Positions 16,129 to 25,400 of a stretch of DNA of 33,645 nt are shown here, piece by piece (within the stretch, counting starts at the first letter, position 1; the number at the start of each line of letters is the position of its first letter). The DNA comes from Planctomycetia bacterium. GTDB lineage: Bacteria; Planctomycetota; Planctomycetia; Pirellulales; Thermoguttaceae. The DNA is taken from assembly GCA_030527185.1 (NCBI GenBank), contig JAUNBF010000042.1:1-33645 (forward strand), in the 5' to 3' direction. The position numbers and the translations under genes were made by a program. Under the pieces are notes generated by a model. That model made no database searches. It was not told the origin of the DNA and saw nothing but the letters and a program-made list of their open reading frames with translations.

Positions 16129-17400
16129 TTACCGTCGGATGCAGTCGAAACCGGTGTAGGGCACGAGAACGTCCGGGACGCGGATGGAACCGTCGGCCTG
16201 TTGGTAGTTTTCCATGATGGAGAGCAGACCACGACTGATGGCAATGGCGGTGCCGTTGAGCGTGTGGAGAAGTTTCGTTCCCTTGGAGCCTTTTTCTTTG
16301 TAGCGGATGTTGAGCCGTCGTGCCTGGTAGTCGGTGCAGTTGGAGGTGCTGGTCACTTCGCCAAAATCGCCGCGTCCTGGCATCCACGCTTCCAGATCGA
16401 ATTTTCGATAAGCCGGCCCACCCAAGTCTCCCGTGGCGGTATCGACGACGCGATAGGGGATTTTCAGTTCGTCGAAAATGCGCATTTCCATGTCGCGCAG
16501 GTGGTAGAGCATTGCCTCACTCTCTTCCGGGAGGGTGAACGCGAACATTTCCACCTTGGTGAACTGGTGCACGCGATACAATCCCCGCGACGCCCGTCCT
16601 GCCGCGCCCGCTTCGGTACGAAAACAGTGGCTTGTTCCGCAAAATTTCAACGGAAGCGCTTCCGCGTCCAGCACCTGATTGGCAAACATCCCTCCCAGAG
16701 GAATTTCTGCCGTGGCAATGAGACTCAGGTCGGTATTTTCGATGCTGTAAATCTGCGTTTCGTTGCCGCGTGGGTGGAAACCGGTTCCTGAAAGGATGTC
16801 GTTGCGGGCAAGGTCGGGGGTGGTGGTGGCGAGGAACCCTTCCGAACGGAGGAGTTTCATGGCATACATCTGAAGAGCCAGTTCCAGCAGCACCGCTTCG
16901 TTTTTCAGGAAGTAGAATCCCGAACCAGCCACGCGGGCACCTGATTCAAAGTCGATCAAATCGAGCTTTTGCCCCAACTCCACATGGTCTAGTGGCTGAA
17001 AATCGAATTCCGGTAATGGCGTTTTTCCCCGGCCACATTCCAGATTGGCCTTGTCGTCCGCTCCCACAGGTGCGTCGGGGTGCGTCATGTTCGGAATGGC
17101 ACGGTGCAAAACGTCCAGTTCCGCCACGATTTCCTCCAACTGCCGGGTGATTTCCGCGTTCTTTTCCCGCAGGCACTTTCCCTCTTCACGACGGGCGGTA
17201 CGTTCTTCCTCACTCGTCGCCTTGCCAATCGACTTGGAGACTTCGTTGGCTCGGCGGTTGAGTTCCTCCGACTCCTTCTGCAATTCCTTCCGTCGGCTTT
17301 CCAGTTGGGCAAAAAGCGGAATATCCACCAAAACGCCTCGGCGAACACAATTTTCCTGAACCTGTTCCAGATTGTCCAGTATGAATTTTCGATCCAACAT
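16129..17400 (-). CDS. serS: Seryl-tRNA synthetase
   Basis: A 423-residue class II aminoacyl-tRNA synthetase that charges tRNA-Ser with serine (and tRNA-Sec where present). The N-terminal coiled-coil arm that grips the tRNA spans about residues 30-105. Class II motif 2 is recognisable in FRTEAGAAGRASRGLYRVHQF with KVEMFAF following. TAEIPL, TSTSNCTDYQARRLNIRY and LNGTAIAISRGLLSIMENYQ (motif 3) are all present. Length is typical. The ATG at 17400 is preceded by GAGGA with good spacing. It is the last gene of a five-gene minus-strand unit, 65 bases after the S41 protease gene, and is followed by a strong terminator. A local promoter in that gap is possible but not convincing. Confidence 0.97.
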   Translation of the reverse strand: MLDRKFILDNLEQVQENCVRRGVLVDIPLFAQLESRRKELQKESEELNRRANEVSKSIGKATSEEERTARREEGKCLREKNAEITRQLEEIVAELDVLHRAIPNMTHPDAPVGADDKANLECGRGKTPLPEFDFQPLDHVELGQKLDLIDFESGARVAGSGFYFLKNEAVLLELALQMYAMKLLRSEGFLATTTPDLARNDILSGTGFHPRGNETQIYSIENTDLSLIATAEIPLGGMFANQVLDAEALPLKFCGTSHCFRTEAGAAGRASRGLYRVHQFTKVEMFAFTLPEESEAMLYHLRDMEMRIFDELKIPYRVVDTATGDLGGPAYRKFDLEAWMPGRGDFGEVTSTSNCTDYQARRLNIRYKEKGSKGTKLLHTLNGTAIAISRGLLSIMENYQQADGSIRVPDVLVPYTGFDCIRR

Positions 17401-17465
17401 CTGTTTTTCCTCATAGTCTCTATAATCGGTTGTAAAGTATCCCTAAAGTCGCTGTGTCACGTTAT

Positions 17466-18863
17466 TTATGGTTTGTTCGCAAGCCACTCCACCGCTTTTT
17501 TCAATTGTGGATCAAGGCTATAAATCTCTGCCGAACGACTTGGTTCCAACGTACCGTTTGAGCGTTCCTGCAACATTTTCAGGTACGGCGAAGGTTTTTT
17601 CTCCCTTCCCAAAACCATCACATCCCGCTGTAAAAAAGGGACGACAAAACCATCGTTCGGCGTCACGCCCCATGTATCCTCTTCTGTGGAATCGGAAAAA
17701 CGATGGATATTTTGCCCATTCGGACGCCAATAGCTGGCCACCGTCATCCGAATCGCTCCGCGTGGCGGCGTTTTCCAGAGCCGTTCCCACAGGGAGGTGT
17801 TTTCCGCGTCCCCTTCCTGAGGATAATCTTCCGGCAAATAACCGATGTCGATCAGTTGCTGCACCGTTCCTTTGCCATAGGAACGGGTTCCCACGCAAAT
17901 CGCCCGCAATTCGCCCGATGCCGCGTGATCCTGCAAACAGGCCGCCAGAATCTCACTGGCACTGGCACTCTCACCGTTGATGAGAATCGCAATCGGAATG
18001 CCGGAACAGAGCGTTTGGGGAGACGCGGTAAACGTGTGGAGAATTTCTCCGCCGCGACCACGGGTTGTGACCAAAACCCCTTGCGAAACAAACAAATCGC
18101 AAATCGCAATGGCAGCGTCCAACAAACCGCCACTGTTATCCCGCAAATCGAGAACCAACCCCGTCATTCCCGCTTCCAACAGTTGAGGCAGACGCTTTTC
18201 CAACTCACGACACGTATGCTCTCCAAACGAAACAATCCGCAAATAGGCAATTTTCCCGGCATTTTCTCCTGTCGGCAGGGGAGGGAGGAAATATTCCCAC
18301 GTCCCATCGGCATGACGGATATCCCCTTCCACCGTTTCGACTTGAATTTTCTCACGGGTGATGGAAAAATTCAACGTCTGTTCCGTTGCAGGCCGCAAAA
18401 CACCCACCAAAACCTGCGTTCCCACCGGACCGCGAAGTTGGTTGGAAATGTCCATCAGCGAAAGGCCTTGGACCGACTTGCCGTCGATGGAGAGGATTTT
18501 ATCTCCGCCCCGGATGCCACTTTTCGCGGCAGGTGATTGCGGAAGCGTGAAATGAATCACCGGTTCTCCTGTTTTTTCGGCCATGGAAAACGATAATCCC
18601 ACTCCGCCAAATTCCTGGGTCAGCACCTCGTTGAGCGACTCGTAACGCTCCGGGGGAATGTATCCCGAATTCTCATCCAGCGAAGTCAACATCCCATCCA
18701 GCGCACTGTCCAGTAATTCCCGTGGATTGCGTTCTTCCAGGGAATACATCTGAATCAGGTACATGACATACGCCAAACTTTCCGCATATCGGTTCGTCCC
18801 CAGGTAACAAAACAACGAAAGAATCAGGGCAACCAGCAGAATCGTGATGTTACGTCGTGGCAT
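17466..18863 (-). CDS. C-terminal processing protease (S41 family, CtpA-like) with PDZ domain
   Basis: A 465-residue membrane-anchored serine protease. A single N-terminal helix (residues 6-22) places the rest outside the cytoplasm. A PDZ domain covers about 85-165 (FGGVGLSFSM, SPAAKSGIRGGDKILSIDG), and the S41 protease domain follows. By alignment with the E. coli Prc motif, the catalytic Ser is Ser301 in NGESASASEI and the general base is Lys331 in SYGKGTVQ. VLDLRDNSGGLLDAA at 237-251 is also diagnostic. Such proteases trim or degrade envelope proteins. The stretch of about 30 residues after GKGTVQQL, with EGDAENTSLWERLWK, looks like a lineage-specific insert. It lies 39 bases after the GNAT gene in the same operon. 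Confidence 0.93.
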   Translation of the reverse strand: MPRRNITILLVALILSLFCYLGTNRYAESLAYVMYLIQMYSLEERNPRELLDSALDGMLTSLDENSGYIPPERYESLNEVLTQEFGGVGLSFSMAEKTGEPVIHFTLPQSPAAKSGIRGGDKILSIDGKSVQGLSLMDISNQLRGPVGTQVLVGVLRPATEQTLNFSITREKIQVETVEGDIRHADGTWEYFLPPLPTGENAGKIAYLRIVSFGEHTCRELEKRLPQLLEAGMTGLVLDLRDNSGGLLDAAIAICDLFVSQGVLVTTRGRGGEILHTFTASPQTLCSGIPIAILINGESASASEILAACLQDHAASGELRAICVGTRSYGKGTVQQLIDIGYLPEDYPQEGDAENTSLWERLWKTPPRGAIRMTVASYWRPNGQNIHRFSDSTEEDTWGVTPNDGFVVPFLQRDVMVLGREKKPSPYLKMLQERSNGTLEPSRSAEIYSLDPQLKKAVEWLANKP

Positions 18864-18902
18864 AAGGGTCTCTTTTTCGGTTAAAATCTTATGAAGGATA
18901 AA

Positions 18903-19919
18903 TCATTCCTTGGGCACTTCCTTTTCGGGCATTTCGGTCTCTTTATGGTAGACCACACCGGTGGCAAAACGCTCGAACTGCAAATCCTCAAACGCACTGA
19001 TCGCACGCACATTGTCCTCGGAAATCTGCAATTCCGCAAATCCAATCTTCTCCCGTGCCAGAATCTGCAACACGTTTCCCACAAAAAAACGGGCCATCCC
19101 CTGATGACGGTATTCCGGCTTGACGTTCAGATGGTGCATTCCGATTCGCGTTCCCCACTCCTGTTGGATGGAACTTTCCAGACGACGCACAATCACCGTG
19201 GCACAAACTTCCTGCGTCTCCCGATGAATCAACTCGAAACGTCGCCATTGAAACGTTGCCAATGCCCACGCATCCCACCAGTTATCCGGGCGGGGATTGA
19301 CATTTTCCACAATCTGGTACTGACGCTGCATCTGCAAAATGAAACGGTTCATCCGAACGCGATAGCCAGCCAAAGCTATCCGAAAAAGGTGGTAGCGGGA
19401 CTGGGCGTAAAACTGATTCTTCTGCAAAACATACGGCACCAGAGGGTCGCTCTCCAGAAAACCATACAGTTCCCCTCCCGAAAGGAGTCCCATGTAAAAC
19501 GGTGCATTGGGATAAACGGCTCCGGCATACAAATCCCGAACTCCCTGTCGCAGAAATGCCTGTTCCATTTCCCGCAACAACCGCGTGGCGACTTCGGTTT
19601 GATTCTCCGCATGTTCCCCCAAAAACATGGCGATGTAACCCTTCGCGTAGTCCACATTATCCAGAGCTGCGTTGGGGGCGTAACCACCGTGAATAAAACC
19701 GATCACACGGCCATCGTGGGAAAACGTCGATTCGGAAGCCGTATCCACCGCCACGATAAAATCTTCCCGCCGAAAATACGGTTTGGACAATACCACCGCG
19801 TCGAATAACAACGTGTCGATAGGGCGTCGCAAACCAGCAAATCGGCTCGCCTGATTCCAAACGCGCACGATTCCAGGAACATCGGTATTCTCAAACGGAC
19901 GATACAGAATAGAACTCAT
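18903..19919 (-). CDS. GNAT family N-acetyltransferase, probable tandem-domain protein
   Basis: A 338-residue cytoplasmic protein. The C-terminal part is a recognisable GNAT domain: LNVKPEYRHQGMARFFVGNV contains the acetyl-CoA binding pattern (Arg270-H-Q-Gly273-M-Ala275), followed by AELQISEDNVRAISAFEDLQFE, the usual last helix and strand. The N-terminal half (YRPFENTDVPGIVRVWNQA, then VIGFIHGGYAP and GVRDLYAGAVYPNAPFYMGL) has a second, weaker GNAT-like outline without an obvious pyrophosphate loop, suggesting a degenerate first domain. The substrate is unknown. The start overlaps the stop of the preceding gene (ATGA, 19919-19916), indicating translational coupling. Confidence 0.83.
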   Translation of the reverse strand: MSSILYRPFENTDVPGIVRVWNQASRFAGLRRPIDTLLFDAVVLSKPYFRREDFIVAVDTASESTFSHDGRVIGFIHGGYAPNAALDNVDYAKGYIAMFLGEHAENQTEVATRLLREMEQAFLRQGVRDLYAGAVYPNAPFYMGLLSGGELYGFLESDPLVPYVLQKNQFYAQSRYHLFRIALAGYRVRMNRFILQMQRQYQIVENVNPRPDNWWDAWALATFQWRRFELIHRETQEVCATVIVRRLESSIQQEWGTRIGMHHLNVKPEYRHQGMARFFVGNVLQILAREKIGFAELQISEDNVRAISAFEDLQFERFATGVVYHKETEMPEKEVPKE

Positions 19920-20920
19920 GGCTTTCCCTCCAGGGATTGCAGTTTTTTCGTCGCATAATCTCGAAATTCAGGATTCTCCGATTTCTGAACCTGTCGCCAA
20001 ATCGCGGGATTCTGAATCCAGTCCAACACAAATAATTCCAGGGACTCCACCCCACGCAGCACTTCTATCTGCTGAAGCATTCGTTGCAAACGCATTTGCT
20101 GTTCCGCGTCCAACTCATTCCAATCCAGTTTGGCAACCAACACAAAAAGGACATTCCCCAATTTTCGCAATTCCCGGTCTGCCTTTTCGCGGAGGGAATA
20201 TTTCTCGTCTCCCAACTGCTGAACCCATTGGGCCGCTTCTGCCAGAGGTACATTCTTATCCGCATTGCGAATCAAACTCTCCACGATCAGGTTCTGAAGT
20301 TCTTTCACCAAACCTGTCCACGAAAGTTCCTGAAAAACGGTGTCCAATGCCGAGACCATCGAATCCGGCACGCAAAGCACCAATTCCCAGAACGTCGGCG
20401 CGGTAAAAACCTCCGCGTCAGGCGTCTTCGGTTTCTCAAAATCGAGTTCCTTTTCCTCCGTCTGATTCAGATACGTCTCACGAAGTTCATCGGTCAACGC
20501 TCCCTGTTCCAAACGCAGTGGTTTTCCCGAAAGTTGGCTGAACTGAACATATCGCGAACTTTTCGTGTCGAGCCAGAAAAAACGAATTTCCGTCCCACCC
20601 TGGCAGACGATTCGCAGTGAGGAGGTTTTCGTATTCACCAACAACGAAAAATCGACCGCTTTTTCCGCGTTGTTTTTCAATTGGAACTTGCGAACGTTCT
20701 TTCCCATCCGCCCCGACATGGAGAGTCCCCCCTGTCCCGGAAGACTTCTCTCGTAAAAAAGCCGTCCCTGGAGAACGTCCAGCCGAAGGTGTTGTTTCAA
20801 ATAGGCATCCGCCCCCTCCAGCCATGGCGGAAAAATGCCCAGAATCCCTATTCCCCAAAGGAGAAAAAAACATCTCCGCAAAAGGAAATGAGGCTTGGAA
20901 AGTGTTTTCGGTCGTCGCAT
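19916..20920 (-). CDS. Exported protein of unknown function, 334 residues
   Basis: I do not recognise a family. I chose the ATG at 20920 because AAAGAGG lies five bases upstream; an in-frame ATG at 20941 would put that motif inside the gene. The N-terminus is basic (MRRPKTLSKPHFLLRR), then hydrophobic (about 17-32), ending WLEGADA, so a signal peptide or anchor is likely. Residues about 35-130 are beta-rich (LRLDVLQGRLFYERSLPGQG, TSSLRIVCQGGTEIRFFWLD), and the C-terminal 130 residues are helical with LGDEKYSLREKADRELRKLG, reminiscent of a HEAT-like repeat found in planctomycete proteins. The GNAT gene is coupled to it by an ATGA overlap, and apbE ends 60 bases upstream. Confidence 0.75.
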   Translation of the reverse strand: MRRPKTLSKPHFLLRRCFFLLWGIGILGIFPPWLEGADAYLKQHLRLDVLQGRLFYERSLPGQGGLSMSGRMGKNVRKFQLKNNAEKAVDFSLLVNTKTSSLRIVCQGGTEIRFFWLDTKSSRYVQFSQLSGKPLRLEQGALTDELRETYLNQTEEKELDFEKPKTPDAEVFTAPTFWELVLCVPDSMVSALDTVFQELSWTGLVKELQNLIVESLIRNADKNVPLAEAAQWVQQLGDEKYSLREKADRELRKLGNVLFVLVAKLDWNELDAEQQMRLQRMLQQIEVLRGVESLELFVLDWIQNPAIWRQVQKSENPEFRDYATKKLQSLEGKP

Positions 20921-20980
20921 GAAAACCTCTTTTTCTCGCATTGTTTTTCGGTTATCCAGGACTCGAAACAGGAATGCCGC

Positions 20981-21985
20981 TTAAAGATTTCCAAAACTTT
21001 TCAGCTCCGGTTCTCCACACGGCGTCGGAAGGGCAAAAATCACTCCCAAATCGGGGCGATTCTTACAAAATTCCTCCGTGGCCTCCACCCCCATGACATA
21101 AAATGCCGTTGCCAGCGCGTCCGCTTCCGTGGCCGTCGGCGCCAGCACCGTGACCGACAAAACACCCTCTGCCGGAAAACCGGTTCGTGGGTCCAGAACA
21201 TGGCCGTAACGTTTCCCCTGCCACCAGAAAAACTGCGTGGCGCTGCCCGACGTTCCCAACGCGCGATTCCGCAAAGGTATCTCCCGCAACCGTCGTCCCG
21301 GCTTCAACGGATGGTGCAATCCCACGAGCCAATCTTTCCGACCTCGACGTTCCCCACGTGCCAAAACACTGCTGTTTCCGCCATGGAAGAGAAAATTTTC
21401 CACCCCCCCTATTTCCAAAACATTGGCCGCCACATCGAGCGCAAACCCTTTCCCGATACTTCCGAGCGAAATCCGCATTCCACACCGTGGCAATCGGACA
21501 GCCCATCGACAGTCGTCCCACAAAACTTCCCCGCCATCCACCAGCGTCAGAGCCTGCAAACGCCGACTTTCTTCCGGCACCTTCCCTTTCCGAGCCAAAA
21601 AACCCCACACTTCGCTCAACGGCGTGGCGGTCATGTCGAACGCCCCTTGCGTCTTGCGAAAAATCGTGTCGCACTGCTTCAGCAAACCGTAAACTTCGGG
21701 GGAAACTTCCACAAAATCACGTCCTGCCGCAGCATTGATTTGTGAAATTTCACTCTCCTCCTCGAAATAACTCAGCAACTTTTCCAGCCGCGTCACTTCG
21801 TCCAGCGCCTCCAGAGCCACCTCCACCCCATGGCCATATTCCCCCGCATTCGTATAAATCAGGAACTCGGCAGCCATACAGTGGCGGGAAATCTCAACAT
21901 ACTCCGCCGGTCGCTCCTCCTCAACCACTTCAGGAAGCGGAGATGCTCGAAAACAGCCTTTCAAAAAATCGCGTCGGTGTACCAT
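20981..21985 (-). CDS. apbE: FAD:protein FMN transferase (ApbE family)
   Basis: A 334-residue ApbE, which transfers FMN from FAD onto a Thr or Ser of target proteins such as Rnf and Nqr subunits. Motifs are GAFDMTATPL (114-123), SLGSIGKGFALD (173-184), HGGNSSVLARG (201-211), TSGSATQFF (245-253), HVLDPRTGFP (262-271) and TEADALATAFYVMG (286-299), with Asp289 a likely metal ligand. The N-terminus has the twin-arginine string HRRDFLKG (3-10), but no hydrophobic stretch follows, so whether it is exported is unclear. No Rnf, Nqr or flavoprotein target gene is nearby. It is first in the five-gene minus-strand unit. A TAGAAT box ends only six bases before the ATG. Confidence 0.92.
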   Translation of the reverse strand: MVHRRDFLKGCFRASPLPEVVEEERPAEYVEISRHCMAAEFLIYTNAGEYGHGVEVALEALDEVTRLEKLLSYFEEESEISQINAAAGRDFVEVSPEVYGLLKQCDTIFRKTQGAFDMTATPLSEVWGFLARKGKVPEESRRLQALTLVDGGEVLWDDCRWAVRLPRCGMRISLGSIGKGFALDVAANVLEIGGVENFLFHGGNSSVLARGERRGRKDWLVGLHHPLKPGRRLREIPLRNRALGTSGSATQFFWWQGKRYGHVLDPRTGFPAEGVLSVTVLAPTATEADALATAFYVMGVEATEEFCKNRPDLGVIFALPTPCGEPELKSFGNL

Positions 21986-22411
21986 TCCCTTATTCTACTC
22001 CTTTCTCCCAAATAATCAAGACGGAACCCTAAAATTAATGAAATAATGAAATAATGATTAATGATTGGTATACTTCACCCACTTGAGTTTTTCGGATTCG
22101 TTTGCGAAAGCTCCTCTCTTGGGGAGGTAACTGGCAGATTTGAGATCGAATGGCAAAAGAACGTTCTATCGCAATCTGCCCTATGGAACGTCGTTCTGCC
22201 ATTTCACCAACCCACCCCCCGCCCTAACGGGCGTACCCCTCCCAGAGGTAGGGGCTTCATTTCAAGTGCAAGAAGTATAAAATTGCAGAAATAACGGAAG
22301 GAGAGGCAACTTGTTGCCCGGACAGCTTACAGTTCCCTGCTATCTTGCCCGGTCAACCGCCAACGAGCGGCGTAAAAGAAAATACAACGTTACTGCCGCC
22401 GGTCGCACCAG
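21986..22411. other. Repeat-rich intergenic region between apbE and the FAD/Fe-S dehydrogenase gene
   Basis: No gene is supported in these 426 bp. They contain an AT-rich block with repeated AAATAATG and TTAATGATT words (about 22031-22070), a region able to fold because GGCAGATT (22133-22140) and AATCTGCC (22171-22178) are complementary and enclose ATGGCA/GAACGTTC segments, then a two-hairpin block (GCCCTAACGGGC and CCCCTCCCAGAGGTAGGGG, about 22220-22250) like the element at 8482-8569. A 16-bp tandem duplication lies at the right edge. A 77-codon open frame at 22061-22294 reads through the hairpins and is rejected. Confidence 0.45.
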
Positions 22412-22430
22412 CTACCGGTCGCACCGGCCG
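22399..22430. repeat. Tandem 16-bp duplication at the 3' end of the dehydrogenase gene
   Basis: CCGGTCGCACCAGCTA (22399-22414) is followed directly by CCGGTCGCACCGGCCG (22415-22430); the first 11 bases of each unit are identical. The boundary contains the TAG stop of the minus-strand dehydrogenase gene, so the last residues of that protein come from one of the units. Confidence 0.6.
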
Positions 22431-25400
22431 TAAGATTGGGCGAGGATTTTCATCGGGTGGAGAATCGGTTTGGTGGTTTTGTGTTCCATCTGAAGTTTGC
22501 AGGCCGTGCATTCCGTTACACCAGCTTGAAGTGTGGGGTATCGAAGCCAGGTGTGAAGAGGTCGCCCAATACGGAGACTGGCGGGGTAATGGGCTGCCTG
22601 CATTCCGAAAGTGCCTCCCATACCGCAACATCCGGCAGGAGAAATTTCGATTTCCAATTGAGGAATCAACCGCAACAGATGAACGAAGGGAAGGCCAATT
22701 TTCAATGCCAGCAACCGACATGGTGCGTGATAACCGAGACTCAGGGGAAGCGGCTTGCGTGGAAGGCGTAACTGCTGGAGCAGATGGAGTTTATAGAGAT
22801 ACTCCCCAGCGTCATAGACATGTTTGGCAACGAGCGCCACATCCTCATTTTCCGGGAACGTCTGCGGATACTCCCACCGAAAAGCAAGCGTCACGGAGGG
22901 TTCGGTCAGAATCACGTCGTACCCCTGCCGAACGTAATCCGCCAGAATGGCCGCGTTACGAGCGACTTGTTTACGGATGGAGTTGTTTCGTCCCAACATG
23001 ACGGAGGTCAGACCGCTGGGGGACTGGTGTTGGGGAACGAGGATAGGGATGTCGTTGTGCGTGAAAACACCTACCGTGGCATGAGCCAGGGAGGTATCGA
23101 GATAATTGGCGCAAGTATCCAGAAAATAGACCACTTTTCCCCGAATTTCGGTCTGATTTTCCTGAAAAAAGGGGCGTTCCTCTCCTTCTGCCGGAGGAAG
23201 ATTCCGAATCTGATCCAGAAACGAGCGGAACTCCACCGGTGGAAAATGGCGTTGGCGGGCAATGCCGAACGTCTTTTCAAAAAACCATCGGAACCACGGG
23301 TTGGCAAAGAGAAAATGCGTTACCGAGGCGAAACGATACTGTACGGCAAGCCAGTTTTCCAGTCGTGCCATGGCGGTTTCGTAAAAATTATGCCCCCGGA
23401 CACGTGCCCACGCTTCCTGCGAACGCCGCACGAGAAAAGGAACATCGACCTGCGCCGGACACTCCGTACGGCAGGCATGGCACTGAAAACATTGCTGAAG
23501 GATGTCGTGAAACGCCGTTTCTCCCACTTCGGAAAGTTCCAGTTGCCCGGTCAAAAAACCGTTGAGCAAGTTCACTTTCGCTCGCGGAGAGGCGTACTCG
23601 TTGTGCGAAAGGCGAAAGACGGGACAACTCCGCGTTTCGCGTTCCATTCCCCGACAATCGGCACAACCGTTGCACTGAAAGGCCGTCTGCCCCATTTCCG
23701 TCACGTCCCAGTCCAGCCCCATTTTCTCCACCGCCGCCTGAGCCAGGTTCGCCCCTTCTTTTTCTTCGGTGCGGGAAAGATTCTTCTCCTCCACGTCCTC
23801 TTTTTCTTCGTCGAAATAATTGCCAAGGATTTGCCGCACCTGTTCCATCACGAGAATGCCGGAAGGGTCACGTTCGTTTGGCAAAACGTTTCCCTCTCCC
23901 AAAACATCCTCCGAATCCTCCTTTTCGGTTGGATTTTCCAGGGCTGGCGTCTCTTCCTGAATCTGGTTTCGGACAAATTCCGAGCGTAAAAAAGGAATCT
24001 CTCCATCGTGCGTCGGCTGCGGTGCGGAAATTTCACTCCCCAATTTCCCCGGCTGAAAAATCCCCTCCGGGTCAAAGATTTTCTTGATAGCCTGGTTGAT
24101 TTCGTACCGTTTCCCCTGAAAAAACGGCAGCCAGCCCACACGTCCCAGCCCAATTCCATTTTCGGCACCGATACTTCCGCCCATCTGCCGCACCAGGGTG
24201 TAATACGCTTCCGTGAAACGCAGCAATCGGGCAATCTGCCGGGGAGAATGCAAATCACCCAATGGCAAAAGGCGAATCTGCCCCTGTCCGGCGTGGGCGT
24301 GAAGGGAAGCGGTCATCTCGTACTGCCGCAGCAATTCCTGAATTTTCAGAATCAACTCCCGCAATTGTTGAGGAGGGACGGCCACATCTTCCACAAAGGG
24401 AATACGTACCGGATTTTTGACATGGCGTTGGACAGTGGGATACAATGTGTCCGTCAGCTTCCAGAAAAGTGCCGACTCCGCTTCGTCACAGGCCGGAATC
24501 ATCGCAAACGCCAACTCTTTCTGGTGAATGAGCAAATCCGCCACATTCCGAAGCTGATTCCGCAGATTGTACTGCTTTTCGTGAGAAAAATCGAGAAGCA
24601 AGGCAACTTCCGTTCGAGAGGGAAACATCACATCGAAACGAACATCCTGTTCCGCCGCCAGATGCAGATGCCGACGGTCGATCCACTCGCACGCATCGGG
24701 ATGATACTGCAAAATGTAGGGGATTGCCAGCGTCGCTTTCTCCATATTCTCAAACAGAAAGAGGGTGGACTGGCGAAACGCGGGCATTTGCTGCAATTGC
24801 AGAGTGGCGGTTGTGATAATTCCCAACGTCCCTTCCGAACCGGCAATCAGACGGGCCATATCGAGCGTATTTCCATGCAATCCATCCAGACGATACCCCA
24901 TTTTATCGATCACATGGTGTGATTTTGTCGTTTGGAGAAATTCCTCCTCTTGTCGCAGCACATTTGCCACATCTGTAATCAATCGTTTTTTTTCGTACTC
25001 GGAAAAACGCGGCTCTTCCGACGTTGCCAGGAAAGGAAACTCCGAAGTTGGATTCTCCATCTTCCACGACTCCAACTTTTCTTCCCGCGTGAAAGAGAGA
25101 ATCGTGCCGTTGGCCGTCACCATTTCCAGTCCCAGCAGCCAATCCGAAGGTCGCCCCCCCGAAAGCCAGTGACTTCCGTAACCATCCACCGCCAGCATTC
25201 CACCGATGGTCTTGGCGTGGGAATTTCGCCCGCACGAACCGATTGTTCTGCCGGAATGCCGCAAATATCCTTGCAACAACGCACATTGTGCCCCGGCTTG
25301 GACTTTCAGGACATTTTTGTGGATGGTCAGAATCCGACGCATAAAACGGGAAAGGTCCAGAACAATCCCCTCTCCCAACGCTCCCCCCACACAACCGCTT

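Noticed and set aside
22061..22294. Plus-strand open frame of 77 codons upstream of apbE
   Set aside because: It reads through palindromic repeats, giving artefactual Pro/Arg-rich sequence.
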